In this document: positions 1 to 9,815 of the stretch, piece after piece | Layout: each line of letters starts with the position of its first letter | Numbering within the stretch: position 1 is the first letter of the stretch | Assembly: GCA_964057225.1 (NCBI GenBank) | Contig: OZ059894.1 | Location: 2,170,001-2,234,000 of the forward strand | DNA: 64,000 bases | Source of the DNA: Auanema rhodensis | Taxonomy: Eukaryota > Nematoda > Chromadorea > Rhabditida > Rhabditidae | Direction of reading: 5' to 3' | The notes under the pieces: generated by a model | Database searches by the model: none | Told to the model about the DNA's origin: nothing | The model's input: only the letters and a program-made list of their open reading frames with translations | Made by a program: the position numbers and the translations under genes

Positions 1-100
1 CGACGCAGCTTGAAAATCCGCATCGAATGCACTATACTACATTGAGGAACGCTTAATACAAAAATTAGTTATGATCGTTTGAAAAATGATGCGTTAGTGT

Positions 101-128
101 ATGTTGAGTTTCCATGTACACTCAACAT
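101..128. repeat. Inverted repeat 1 of the monomer (9-10 bp arms, 10 nt spacer)
   Basis: ATGTTGAGT at 101-109 is the exact reverse complement of ACTCAACAT at 120-128, around the spacer TTCCATGTAC. In monomers with 129A a tenth pair forms (T100 with A129); with 129T it is lost. The common 120G variant turns the innermost pair into T/G. The motif occurs in essentially every monomer at this relative position. It could extrude as a cruciform, fold in an RNA transcript, or bind a dimeric protein; the sequence alone cannot tell which. Confidence 0.9.
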
Positions 129-149
129 AGCTTCCAAAAACATTTTGAC

Positions 150-170
150 AAAAATTTTTTCGAAAAATTT
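150..170. repeat. A/T-rich near-palindrome centred on TTCGAA
   Basis: AAAAA, TTTTTT, CG, AAAAA and TTT follow one another at 150-170, giving a perfect 12 bp palindrome (TTTTTCGAAAAA) inside a near-palindrome with a one-base imbalance. It lies in a stretch rich in A- and T-tracts (136-140, 150-160, 163-170, 185-189) that is likely to be curved or easily melted. AAAAATTT occurs twice here, at 150-157 and 163-170. The 12 bp deletion in the monomer at 3861 falls exactly between these copies. Confidence 0.85.
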
Positions 171-278
171 CAGAATAATTTAGCAAAAAGTAGATGTTTT
201 TAGATTTCTTTTCTCAAGGCAAAGACGATGGACAATGTTATTCAACGAAAAAATTAATTCTTCAGGGTGAAAATCGAG

Positions 279-300
279 GATATAAGTGTGAACTTATATC
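279..300. repeat. Inverted repeat 2 of the monomer (9 bp stem, GTGA loop)
   Basis: GATATAAGT at 279-287 is the exact reverse complement of ACTTATATC at 292-300, separated only by GTGA. In RNA this would be a 9 bp hairpin closed by a GUGA tetraloop, a member of the stable GNRA class. The dyad puts TATAAGT on both strands. A second palindrome, GATATC, follows at 305-310. The motif is in nearly every monomer. Q-type monomers (for example 2457, 4551, 9816, 12624) and a few others carry 285T, which turns the A285-T294 pair into a T/T mismatch. Confidence 0.9.
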
Positions 301-335
301 AGTTGATATCTCGGTGCATTTTTAAGCTAGCGCAA

Positions 336-351
336 ATCTGATAACACAGAT
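336..351. repeat. Short inverted repeat at the monomer junction
   Basis: ATCTG at 336-340 pairs with CAGAT at 347-351 around a 6 nt spacer. The recurrent 340A variant, found just upstream of G- and C-type monomers, breaks the innermost pair. A smaller one, GCAT/ATGC at 20-23 and 27-30, is broken by the 23A variant. These are short enough to be chance. I record them because both are hit by family-specific substitutions. Confidence 0.45.
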
Positions 352-1755
352 CGACGCAGCTTGAAAATCCGCATCGAATGCACTATACTACTTTGAGAAA
401 CGCTTAATACAAAAATTAGTTATGATCGTTTGAAAAATGATGCATTAGTGTATGTTGAGTTTCCATGTACACTCAACATAGCTTCCAAAAACATTTTGAC
501 AAAAATTTTTTCGAGAAATTTCAAAATAATTTAGCAAAAAGTAGATGTTTTTAGATTCCTTTTTTCAAGGCAAAGACGATGGACAATGTTATTCAACGAA
601 AAAATTAATTCTTCAGGGTGAAAATCGAGGATATAAGTGTGAATTTATATCAGTTGATATCTCGGTGCAATTTTAAGCTAGCGCAAATCTGATAACACAG
701 ATCGACGCAGCTTAAAAATCCGCATCGAATGCACTATACTACATTGGGGAACGCTTAATACAAAAATTAGTTATGATCGTTTGAAAAATGATGCATTAGT
801 GTATGTTGAGTTTCCATGTACACTCAACATAGCTTCCAAAAACATTTTGACAAAAATTTTTTCGAAAAATTTCAGAATAATTTAGCAAAAATTAGATGTT
901 TTTAGATTTCTTTTCTCAAGGCAAAGACGATGGACAATGTTATTCAACGAAAAAATTAATTCTTCAGGGTGAAAATCGAGGATATAAGTGTGAACTTATA
1001 TCAGTTGATATCTCGGTGCATTTTTAAGCTAGCGCAAATCTGATAACACAGATCGACGCAGCTTGAAAATCCGCATCGAATGCACTATACTACTTTGAGA
1101 AACGCTTAATACAAAAATACGTTATGATCGTTTGAAAAATGATGCATTAGTGTATGTTGAGTTTCCATGTACACTCAACATTGCTTCCAAAAACATTTTG
1201 ACAAAAATTTTTTCGAAAAATTTCAAAATAATTTAGCAAAAAGTAGATGTTTTTAGATTCCTTTTTTCAAGGCAAAGACGATGGACAATGTTATTCATCG
1301 AAAAAATTAATTCTTCAGGGTGAAAATCGAGGATATAAGTGTGAACTTATATCAGTTGATATCTCGGTGCATTTTTAAGCTAGCGCAAATCTGATAACAC
1401 AGATCGACGCAGCTTGAAAATCTGCATCGAATGCACTATACTACTTTGAGAAACGCTTGATACAAAAATACGTTATGATCGTTTGAAAAATGATGCATTA
1501 GTGTATGTTGAGTTTCCATGTACACTCAACATTGCTTCCAAAAACATTTTGACAAAAATTTTTTCGAAAAATTTCAAAATAATTTAGCAAAAAGTAGATG
1601 TTTTTAGATTCCTTTTTTCAAGGCAAAGACGATGGACAATGTTATTCAACGAAAAAATTAATTCTTCAGGGTGAAAATCGAGGATATAAGTGTGAACTTA
1701 TATCAGTTGATATCTCGGTGCATTTTTAAGCTAGCGCAAATCTGATAACACAGAT

Positions 1756-2105
1756 CGACGCAGCTTGAAAATCCGCATCGAATGCACTATACTACTTTGA
1801 GAAACGCTTAATACAAAAATACGTTATGATCGTTTGAAAAATGATGCATTAGTGTATGTTGAGTTTCCATGTACACTCAACATTGCTTCCAAAAACATTT
1901 TGACAAAAATTTTTTCGAAAAATTTCAAAATAATTTACCAAAAGTAGGTGTTTTTAGATTCCTTTTTTCAAGGCAAAGACGATGGACTATGTTATTCAAC
2001 GAAAAAATTAATTCTTCAGGGTGAAAATCGAGGATATAAGTGTGAACTTATATCAGTTGATATCTCTTTGCATTTTTAAGTTAGCGCAAATCTGATAACA
2101 CAGAT
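1756..2105. repeat. 350 bp monomer with a 1 bp deletion
   Basis: The stretch after TAATTTA reads CCAAAAGTAGGTG where the consensus has GCAAAAAGTAGATG, so one A is missing and two substitutions lie beside it. It also carries CTCTTTGC (313-314 TT) and GTTAGC near its end. The following copy begins with the TCTGCATC variant (19T). The same CTCTTTGC-to-TCTGCATC junction returns twice near 5213-5280 and 5915-5980. Confidence 0.9.
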
Positions 2106-3860
2106 CGACGCAGCTTGAAAATCTGCATCGAATGCACTATACTACATTGAGGAACGCTTAATACAAAAATTAGTTATGATCGTTTGAAAAATGATGCATT
2201 AGTGTATGTTGAGTTTCCATGTACACTCAACATTGCTTCCAAAAACATTTTGACAAAAATTTTTTCGAAAAATTTCAAAATAATTTAGCAAAAAGTAGAT
2301 GTTTTTAGATTTCTTTTTTCAAGGCAAAGACGATGGACAATGTTATTCAACGAAAAAATTAATTCTTCAGGGTGAAAATCGAGGATATAAGTGTGAACTT
2401 ATATCAGTTGATATCTCGGTGCATTTTTAAGCTAGCGCAAATCTGATAACACAGATCGACGCAGCTTGAAAATCCGCATCGAATGCACTATACTACTTTG
2501 AGAAACGCTTAATACAAAAATCAGTTATGATCGTTTGAAAAATGATGCATTAGTGTATGTTGAGTTTCCATGTACACTCAACATTGCTTCCAAAAACATT
2601 TTGACAAAAATTTTTTCGAAAAATTTCAAAATAATTTAGCAAAAAGTAGATGTTTTTAGATTCCTTTTTTCAAGGCAAAGACGATGGACAATGTTATTCA
2701 ACGAAAAAATTAATTCTTCAGGGTGAAAATCGAGGATATATGTGTGAACTTATATCAGTTGATATCTCGGTGCATTTTTAAGCTAGCGCAAATCTGATAA
2801 CACAGATCGACGCAGCTTAAAAATCCGCATCGAATGCACTATACTACATTGAGAAACGCTTAATACAAAAATTAGTTATGATCGTTTGAAAAATGATGCA
2901 TTAGTGTATGTTGAGTTTCCATGTACACTCAACATTGCTTCCAAAAACATTTTGACAGAAATTTTTTCGAAAAATTTCAAAATAATTTAGCAAAAAGTAG
3001 ATGTTTTTAGATTCCTTTTTTCAAGGCAAAGACGATGGACAATGTTATTCAACGAAAAAATTAATTCTTCAGTGTGAAAATCGAGGATATAAGTGTGAAC
3101 TTATATCAGTTGATATCTCGGTGCATTTTTAAGCTAGCGCAAATCTGATAACACAGATCAACGCAGCTTGAAAATCCGCATCGAATGCACTATACTACTT
3201 TGAGAAACGCTTAATACAAAAATCAGTTATGATCGTTTGAAAAATGATGCATTAGTGTATGTTGAGTTTCCATGTACACTCAACATTGCTTCCAAAAACA
3301 TTTTGACAAAAATTTTTTCGAAAAATTTCAAAATAATTTAGCAAAAAGTAGATGTTTTTAGATTCCTTTTTTCAAGGCAAAGACGATGGACAATGTTATT
3401 CAACGAAAAAATTAATTCTTCAGGGTGAAAATCGAGGATATATGTGTGAACTTATATCAGTTGATATCTCGGTGCATTTTTAAGCTAGCGCAAATCTGAT
3501 AACACAGATCGACGCAGCTTAAAAATCCGCATCGAATGCACTATACTACATTGAGAAACGCTTAATACAAAAATTAGTTATGATCGTTTGAAAAATGATG
3601 CATTAGTGTATGTGGAGTTTCCATGTACACTCAACATTGCTTCCAAAAACATTTTGACAAAAATTTTTTCGAAAAATTTCAAAATAATTTAGCAAAAAGT
3701 AGATGTTTTTAGATTCCTTTTTTCAAGGCAAAGACGATGGACAATGTTATTCAACGAAAAAATTAATTCTTCAGGGTGAAAATCGAGGATATAAGTGTGA
3801 ACTTATATCAGTTGATATCTCGGTGCATTTTTAAGCTAGCGCAAATCTGATAACACAGAT

Positions 3861-4199
3861 CGACGCAGCTTAAAAATCCGCATCGAATGCACTATACTAC
3901 ATTGAGGAACGCTTAATACAAAAATTAGTTATGATCGTTTGAAAAATAATGCATTAGTGTATGTTGAGTTTCCATTTACACTCAACATAGCTTCCAAAAA
4001 CATTTTGACAAAAAATTTCAAAATAATTTAGCAAAAAGTAGATGTTTTTAGATTCCTTTTTTCAAGGCAAAGACGATGGACAATGTTATTCAACGAAAAA
4101 ATTAATTCTTCAGGGTGAAAATCGAGGATATAAGTGTGAACTTATATCAGTTGATATCTCGGTGCATTTTTAAGCTAGCGCAAATCTGATAACACAGAT
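3861..4199. repeat. 339 bp monomer with a 12 bp deletion
   Basis: The next CGACGC motif starts at 4200, 339 bp on. The missing 12 bases come from the TTTTTTCGAAAA part of the A/T dyad, where the text runs from GACA directly into AAAAATTTCAAAA near 4007-4020. The loss lies between two copies of AAAAATTT, as expected from replication slippage or short-homology deletion. The copy also has CCATTTAC in place of CCATGTAC in the spacer of inverted repeat 1. It is the largest indel in the window and occurs once. Confidence 0.93.
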
Positions 4200-4901
4200 C
4201 GACGCAGCTTGAAAATCCGCATCGAATGCACTATACTACTTTGAGAAACGCTTAATACAAAAATACGTTATGATCGTTTGAAAAATGATGCATTAGTGTA
4301 TGTTGAGTTTCCATGTACACTCAACATTGCTTCCAAAAACATTTTGACAGAAATTTTTTCGAAAAATTTCAAAATAATTTAGCAAAAAGTAGATGTTTTT
4401 AGATTCCTTTTTTCAAGGCAAAGACGATGGACAATGTTATTCAACGAAAAAATTAATTCTTCAGTGTGAAAATCGAGGATATAAGTGTGAACTTATATCA
4501 GTTGATATCTCGGTGCATTTTTAAGCTAGCGCAAATCTGATAACACAGATCGACGCAGCTTGAAAATCCGCATCGAATGCACTATACTACTTTGAGAAAC
4601 GCTTAATACAAAAATCAGTTATGATCGTTTGAAAAATGATGCATTAGTGTATGTTGAGTTTCCATGTACACTCAACATTGCTTCCAAAAACATTTTGACA
4701 AAAATTTTTTCGAAAAATTTCAAAATAATTTAGCAAAAAGTAGATGTTTTTAGATTCCTTTTTTCAAGGCAAAGACGATGGACAATGTTATTCAACGAAA
4801 AAATTAATTCTTCAGGGTGAAAATCGAGGATATATGTGTGAACTTATATCAGTTGATATCTCGGTGCATTTTTAAGCTAGCGCAAATCTGATAACACAGA
4901 T

Positions 4902-6305
4902 CGACGCAGCTTAAAAATCCGCATCGAATGCACTATACTACATTGAGAAACGCTTAATACAAAAATTAGTTATGATCGTTTGAAAAATGATGCATTAGTG
5001 TATGTTGAGTTTCCATGTACACTCAACATAGCTTCCAAAAACATTTTGACAAAAATTTTTTCGAAAAATTTCAAAATAATTTAGCAAAAAGTAGATGTTT
5101 TTAGATTCCTTTTTTCAAGGCAAAGACGATGGACAATGTTATTCAACGAAAAAATGAATTCTTCAGGGTGAAAATCGAGGATATAAGTGTGAACTTATAT
5201 CAGTTGATATCTCTTTGCATTTTTAAGCTAGCGCAAATCTGATAACACAGATCGACGCAGCTTGAAAATCTGCATCGAATGCACTATACTACATTGAGGA
5301 ACGCTTAATACAAAAATTAGTTATGATCGTTTGAAAAATGATGCATTAGTGTATGTTGAGTTTCCATGTACACTCAACATTGCTTCCAAAAACATTTTGA
5401 CAAAAATTTTTTCGAAAAATTTCAAAATAATTTAGCAAAAAGTAGATGTTTTTAGATTCCTTTTTTCAAGGCAAAGACGATGGACAATGTTATTCAACGA
5501 AAAAATTAATTCTTCAGGGTGAAAATCGAGGATATATGTGTGAACTTATATCAGTTGATATCTCGGTGCATTTTTAAGCTAGCGCAAATCTGATAACACA
5601 GATCGACGCAGCTTAAAAATCCGCATCGAATGCACTATACTACATTGAGAAACGCTTAATACAAAAATTAGTTATGATCGTTTGAAAAATGATGCATTAG
5701 TGTATGTTGAGTTTCCATGTACACTCAACATAGCTTCCAAAAACATTTTGACAAAAATTTTTTCGAAAAATTTCAAAATAATTTAGCAAAAAGTAGATGT
5801 TTTTAGATTCCTTTTTTCAAGGCAAAGACGATGGACAATGTTATTCAACGAAAAAATGAATTCTTCAGGGTGAAAATCGAGGATATAAGTGTGAACTTAT
5901 ATCAGTTGATATCTCTTTGCATTTTTAAGCTAGCGCAAATCTGATAACACAGATCGACGCAGCTTGAAAATCTGCATCGAATGCACTATACTACATTGAG
6001 GAACGCTTAATACAAAAATTAGTTATGATCGTTTGAAAAATGATGCATTAGTGTATGTTGAGTTTCCATGTACACTCAACATTGCTTCCAAAAACATTTT
6101 GACAAAAATTTTTTCGAAAAATTTCAAAATAATTTAGCAAAAAGTAGATGTTTTTAGATTTCTTTTTTTAAGGCAAAGACGATGGACAATGTTATTCAAC
6201 GAAAAAATTAATTCTTCAGGGTGAAAATCGAGGATATAAGTGTGAACTTATATCAGTTGATATCTCGGTGCATTTTTAAGCTAGCGCAAATCTGATAACA
6301 CAGAT
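4902..6305. repeat. Tandem duplication of a two-monomer unit (702 bp)
   Basis: Copies 4902 and 5604 share 12A, 47A, 129A, TGAATT (255G) and CTCTTTGC (313-314 TT). Copies 5253 and 5955 share TCTGCATC (19T), 47G and 129T. The two dimers therefore repeat in order. They differ in the second member: 5253 has 207C and 285T, while 5955 has 207T, TTAAGG near 215, and 285A. The duplication is older or partly overwritten compared with those at 7008 and 19292. Confidence 0.85.
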
Positions 6306-7007
6306 CGACGCAGCTTGAAAATCCGCATCGAATGCACTATACTACTTTGAGAAACGCTTAATACAAAAATCAGTTATGATCGTTTGAAAAATGATGCATT
6401 AGTGTATGTTGAGTTTCCATGTACACTCAACATTGCTTCCAAAAACATTTTGACAAAAATTTTTTCGAAAAATTTCAAAATAATTTAGCAAAAAGTAGAT
6501 GTTTTTAGATTCCTTTTTTCAAGGCAAAGACGATGGACAATGTTATTCAACGAAAAAATTAATTCTTCAGGGTGAAAATCGAGGATATATGTGTGAACTT
6601 ATATCAGTTGATATCTCGGTGCATTTTTAAGCTAGCGCAAATCTGATAACACAGATCGACGCAGCTTAAAAATCCGCATCGAATGCACTATACTACATTG
6701 AGAAACGCTTAATACAAAAATTAGTTATGATCGTTTGAAAAATGATGCATTAGTGTATGTTGAGTTTCCATGTACAGTCAACATTGCTTCCAAAAACATT
6801 TTGACAGAAATTTTTTCGAAAAATTTCAAAATAATTTAGCAAAAAGTAGATGTTTTTAGATTCCTTTTTTCAAGGCAAAGACGATGGACAATGTTATTCA
6901 ACGAAAAAATTAATTCTTCAGTGTGAAAATCGAGGATATAAGTGTGAACTTATATCAGTTGATATCTCGGTGCATTTTTAAGCTAGCGCAAATCTGATAA
7001 CACAGAT

Positions 7008-9815
7008 CGACGCAGCTTGAAAATCCGCATCGAATGCACTATACTACTTTGAGAAACGCTTAATACAAAAATCAGTTATGATCGTTTGAAAAATGATGCA
7101 TTAGTGTATGTTGAGTTTCCATGTACACTCAACATTGCTTCCAAAAACATTTTGACAAAAATTTTTTCGAAAAATTTCAAAATAATTTAGCAAAAAGTAG
7201 ATGTTTTTAGATTCCTTTTTTCAAGGCAAAGACGATGGACAATGTTATTCAACGAAAAAATTAATTCTTCAGGGTGAAAATCGAGGATATAAGTGTGAAC
7301 TTATATCAGTTGATATCTCGGTGCATTTTTAAGCTAGCGCAAATCTGATAACACAGATCGACGCAGCTTAAAAATCCGCATCGAATGCACTATACTACAT
7401 TGAGGAACGCTTAATACAAAAATTAGTTATGATCGTTTGAAAAATGATGCATTAGTGTATGTTGAGTTTCCATGTACACTCAACATTGCTTCCAAACACA
7501 TTTTGACAAAAATTTTTTCGAAAAATTTCAGAATAATTTAGCAAAAAGTAGATGTTTTTAGATTCCTTTTTTCAAGGCAAAGACGATTGACAATGTTATT
7601 CAACGAAAAAATTAATTCTTCAGGGTGAAAATCGAGGATATAAGTGTGAACTTATATCAGTTGATATCTCGGTGCATTTTTAAGCTAGCGCAAATCTGAT
7701 AACACAGATCGACGCAGCTTAAAAATCCGCATCGAATGCACTATACTACATTGAGGAACGCTTAATACAAAAATTAGTTATGATTGTTTGAAAAATGATG
7801 CATTAGTGTATGTTGAGTTTCCATGTACACTCAACATTGCTTCCAAAAACATTTTGACAAAAATTTTTTCGAAAAATTTCAGAATAATTTAGCAAAAAGT
7901 AGATGTTTTTAGATTCCTTTTTTCAAGGCAAAGACGATTGACAATGTTATTCAACGAAAAAATTAATTCTTCAGGGTGAAAATCGAGGATATAAGTGTGA
8001 ACTTATATCAGTTGATATCTCGGTGCATTTTTAAGCTAGCGCAAATCTGATAACACAGATCGACGCAGCTTAAAAATCCGCAACGAATGCACTATACTAC
8101 ATTGAGGAACGCTTAATACAAAAATTAGTTATGATCGTTTGAAAAATGATGCATTAGTGTATGTTGAGTTTCCATGTACACTCAACATTGCTTCCAAACA
8201 CATTTTGACAAAAATTTTTTCGAAAAATTTCAGAATAATTTAGCAAAAAGTAGATGTTTTTAGATTCCTTTTTTCAAGGCAAAGACGATGGACAATGTTA
8301 TTCAACGAAAAAATTAATTCTTCAGTGTGAAAATCGAGGATATAAGTGTGAACTTATATCAGTTGATATCTCGGTGCATTTTTAAGCTAGCGCAAATCTG
8401 ATAACACAGATCGACGCAGCTTGAAAATCCGCATCGAATGCACTATACTACTTTGAGAAACGCTTAATACAAAAATCAGTTATGATCGTTTGAAAAATGA
8501 TGCATTAGTGTATGTTGAGTTTCCATGTACACTCAACATTGCTTCCAAAAACATTTTGACAAAAATTTTTTCGAAAAATTTCAAAATAATTTAGCAAAAA
8601 GTAGATGTTTTTAGATTCCTTTTTTCAAGGCAAAGACGATGGACAATGTTATTCAACGAAAAAATTAATTCTTCAGGGTGAAAATCGAGGATATAAGTGT
8701 GAACTTATATCAGTTGATATCTCGGTGCATTTTTAAGCTAGCGCAAATCTGATAACACAGATCGACGCAGCTTAAAAATCCGCATCGAATGCACTATACT
8801 ACATTGAGGAACGCTTAATACAAAAATTAGTTATGATCGTTTGAAAAATGATGCATTAGTGTATGTTGAGTTTCCATGTACACTCAACATTGCTTCCAAA
8901 CACATTTTGACAAAAATTTTTTCGAAAAATTTCAGAATAATTTAGCAAAAAGTAGATGTTTTTAGATTCCTTTTTTCAAGGCAAAGACGATTGACAATGT
9001 TATTCAACGAAAAAATTAATTCTTCAGGGTGAAAATCGAGGATATAAGTGTGAACTTATATCAGTTGATATCTCGGTGCATTTTTAAGCTAGCGCAAATC
9101 TGATAACACAGATCGACGCAGCTTAAAAATCCGCATCGAATGCACTATACTACATTGAGGAACGCTTAATACAAAAATTAGTTATGATTGTTTGAAAAAT
9201 GATGCATTAGTGTATGTTGAGTTTCCATGTACACTCAACATTGCTTCCAAAAACATTTTGACAAAAATTTTTTCGAAAAATTTCAGAATAATTTAGCAAA
9301 AAGTAGATGTTTTTAGATTCCTTTTTTCAAGGCAAAGACGATTGACAATGTTATTCAACGAAAAAATTAATTCTTCAGGGTGAAAATCGAGGATATAAGT
9401 GTGAACTTATATCAGTTGATATCTCGGTGCATTTTTAAGCTAGCGCAAATCTGATAACACAGATCGACGCAGCTTAAAAATCCGCAACGAATGCACTATA
9501 CTACATTGAGGAACGCTTAATACAAAAATTAGTTATGATCGTTTGAAAAATGATGCATTAGTGTATGTTGAGTTTCCATGTACACTCAACATTGCTTCCA
9601 AACACATTTTGACAAAAATTTTTTCGAAAAATTTCAGAATAATTTAGCAAAAAGTAGATGTTTTTAGATTCCTTTTTTCAAGGCAAAGACGATGGACAAT
9701 GTTATTCAACGAAAAAATTAATTCTTCAGTGTGAAAATCGAGGATATAAGTGTGAACTTATATCAGTTGATATCTCGGTGCATTTTTAAGCTAGCGCAAA
9801 TCTGATAACACAGAT
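7008..9815. repeat. Tandem duplication of a four-monomer unit Q'-V-W-X (2 x 1404 bp)
   Basis: Unit 1 is 7008-8411 and unit 2 is 8412-9815. The order is Q' (12G, 41T, 66C, 285A), V (12A, 47G, AAACAC at 139, 173G, 230T), W (76T, 173G, 230T) and X (23A, AAACAC, 173G, 266T). Reading the two copies side by side I found no difference over 1404 bp, so the event looks recent. A related U-V-W-X' run occurs at 11220-12623, where X' lacks the 23A change. Confidence 0.92.

Larger units (their letters stand above)
1..351 (+). repeat. Reference monomer (copy 1) defining the 351 bp unit
   Basis: This copy defines the numbering used throughout. Shared variant sites are 1 C/G, 12 G/A, 18-19, 23 T/A, 41 A/T, 44, 46, 47 G/A, 49, 54-55, 66-67, 76 C/T, 88 G/A, 90, 120 A/G, 129 A/T, 139, 151, 164, 173 A/G, 184-186, 207-215, 230 G/T, 235, 254-255, 266, 285 A/T, 313-314 and 340 G/A. 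Two linked backgrounds recur: 12A-47G-88A-129A and 12G-47A-88G-129T. All six frames are closed. Plus-strand stops fall at monomer positions 11-13, 43-45 and in the third frame near 52-57; minus-strand stops fall near 328-329, 323-325 and 301-304. This copy has 129A, 173G, 207T and 213C, and a private G at 93. The orientation label is arbitrary. Confidence 0.97.
1..2456. repeat. Heterogeneous monomers, seven copies
   Basis: Monomers start at 1, 352, 703, 1054, 1405, 1756 and 2106. Copies 1 and 703 share 173G, 207T and 213C (the C-like tail). Copies 1054, 1405 and 1756 share 66A/67C (AAATACG) and 41T, a combination seen again only at 4200. Copy 352 combines 41T with 129A and 164G. Private changes are frequent: GGGG around 47 in copy 703, a C-to-T in the stem near 645, and CAATTTT near 669. 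No higher-order period is evident. The mix suggests this stretch has not been recently homogenised. Confidence 0.85.
2457..7007. repeat. Q/R/U-type mosaic, thirteen monomers
   Basis: Starts are 2457, 2808, 3159, 3510, 3861, 4200, 4551, 4902, 5253, 5604, 5955, 6306 and 6657. Q monomers (12G, 41T, 66C, 285T) are at 2457, 3159, 4551 and 6306. R monomers (12A, 47A, 151G, 266T) are at 2808 and 6657. Copy 4200 joins a 66A/67C front with the R tail (151G, 266T), so it looks chimeric. Q-R-Q order appears at 2457-3509 and again at 6306-7358, although the last Q there has 285A. Copy 3159 has an unusual CAACGC start. Confidence 0.85.

Noticed and set aside
136-189. Strictly helically phased A-tracts
   Set aside because: Tract centres lie about 13-14 bp apart, not 10-10.5 bp, so strong static curvature cannot be claimed.
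234-250. CENP-B-box-like motif on the minus strand (TTTCGTTGAATAACATT)
   Set aside because: It matches the first part of the 17 bp CENP-B box (TTTCGTTG) but lacks the essential CGGG core in the second half; 10 of 17 positions agree, which is weak for an A/T-rich repeat.
281-304. TATAAG followed by TCAGTT, resembling a TATA box with an insect initiator
   Set aside because: The spacing is about 20 bp, where about 30 is usual. No downstream promoter element is visible, and TATAAGT is present on both strands simply because of the inverted repeat. Transcription of the satellite is possible but not shown.
1-351. Monomer as a dimer of a 175 bp unit
   Set aside because: Comparing the first half (1-175) with the second half (176-351) shows no clear similarity beyond A/T runs.
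3861-4199. Edge of the array or insertion site at the short monomer
   Set aside because: The monomer resumes in register after a simple 12 bp deletion, with no foreign sequence or target-site duplication.
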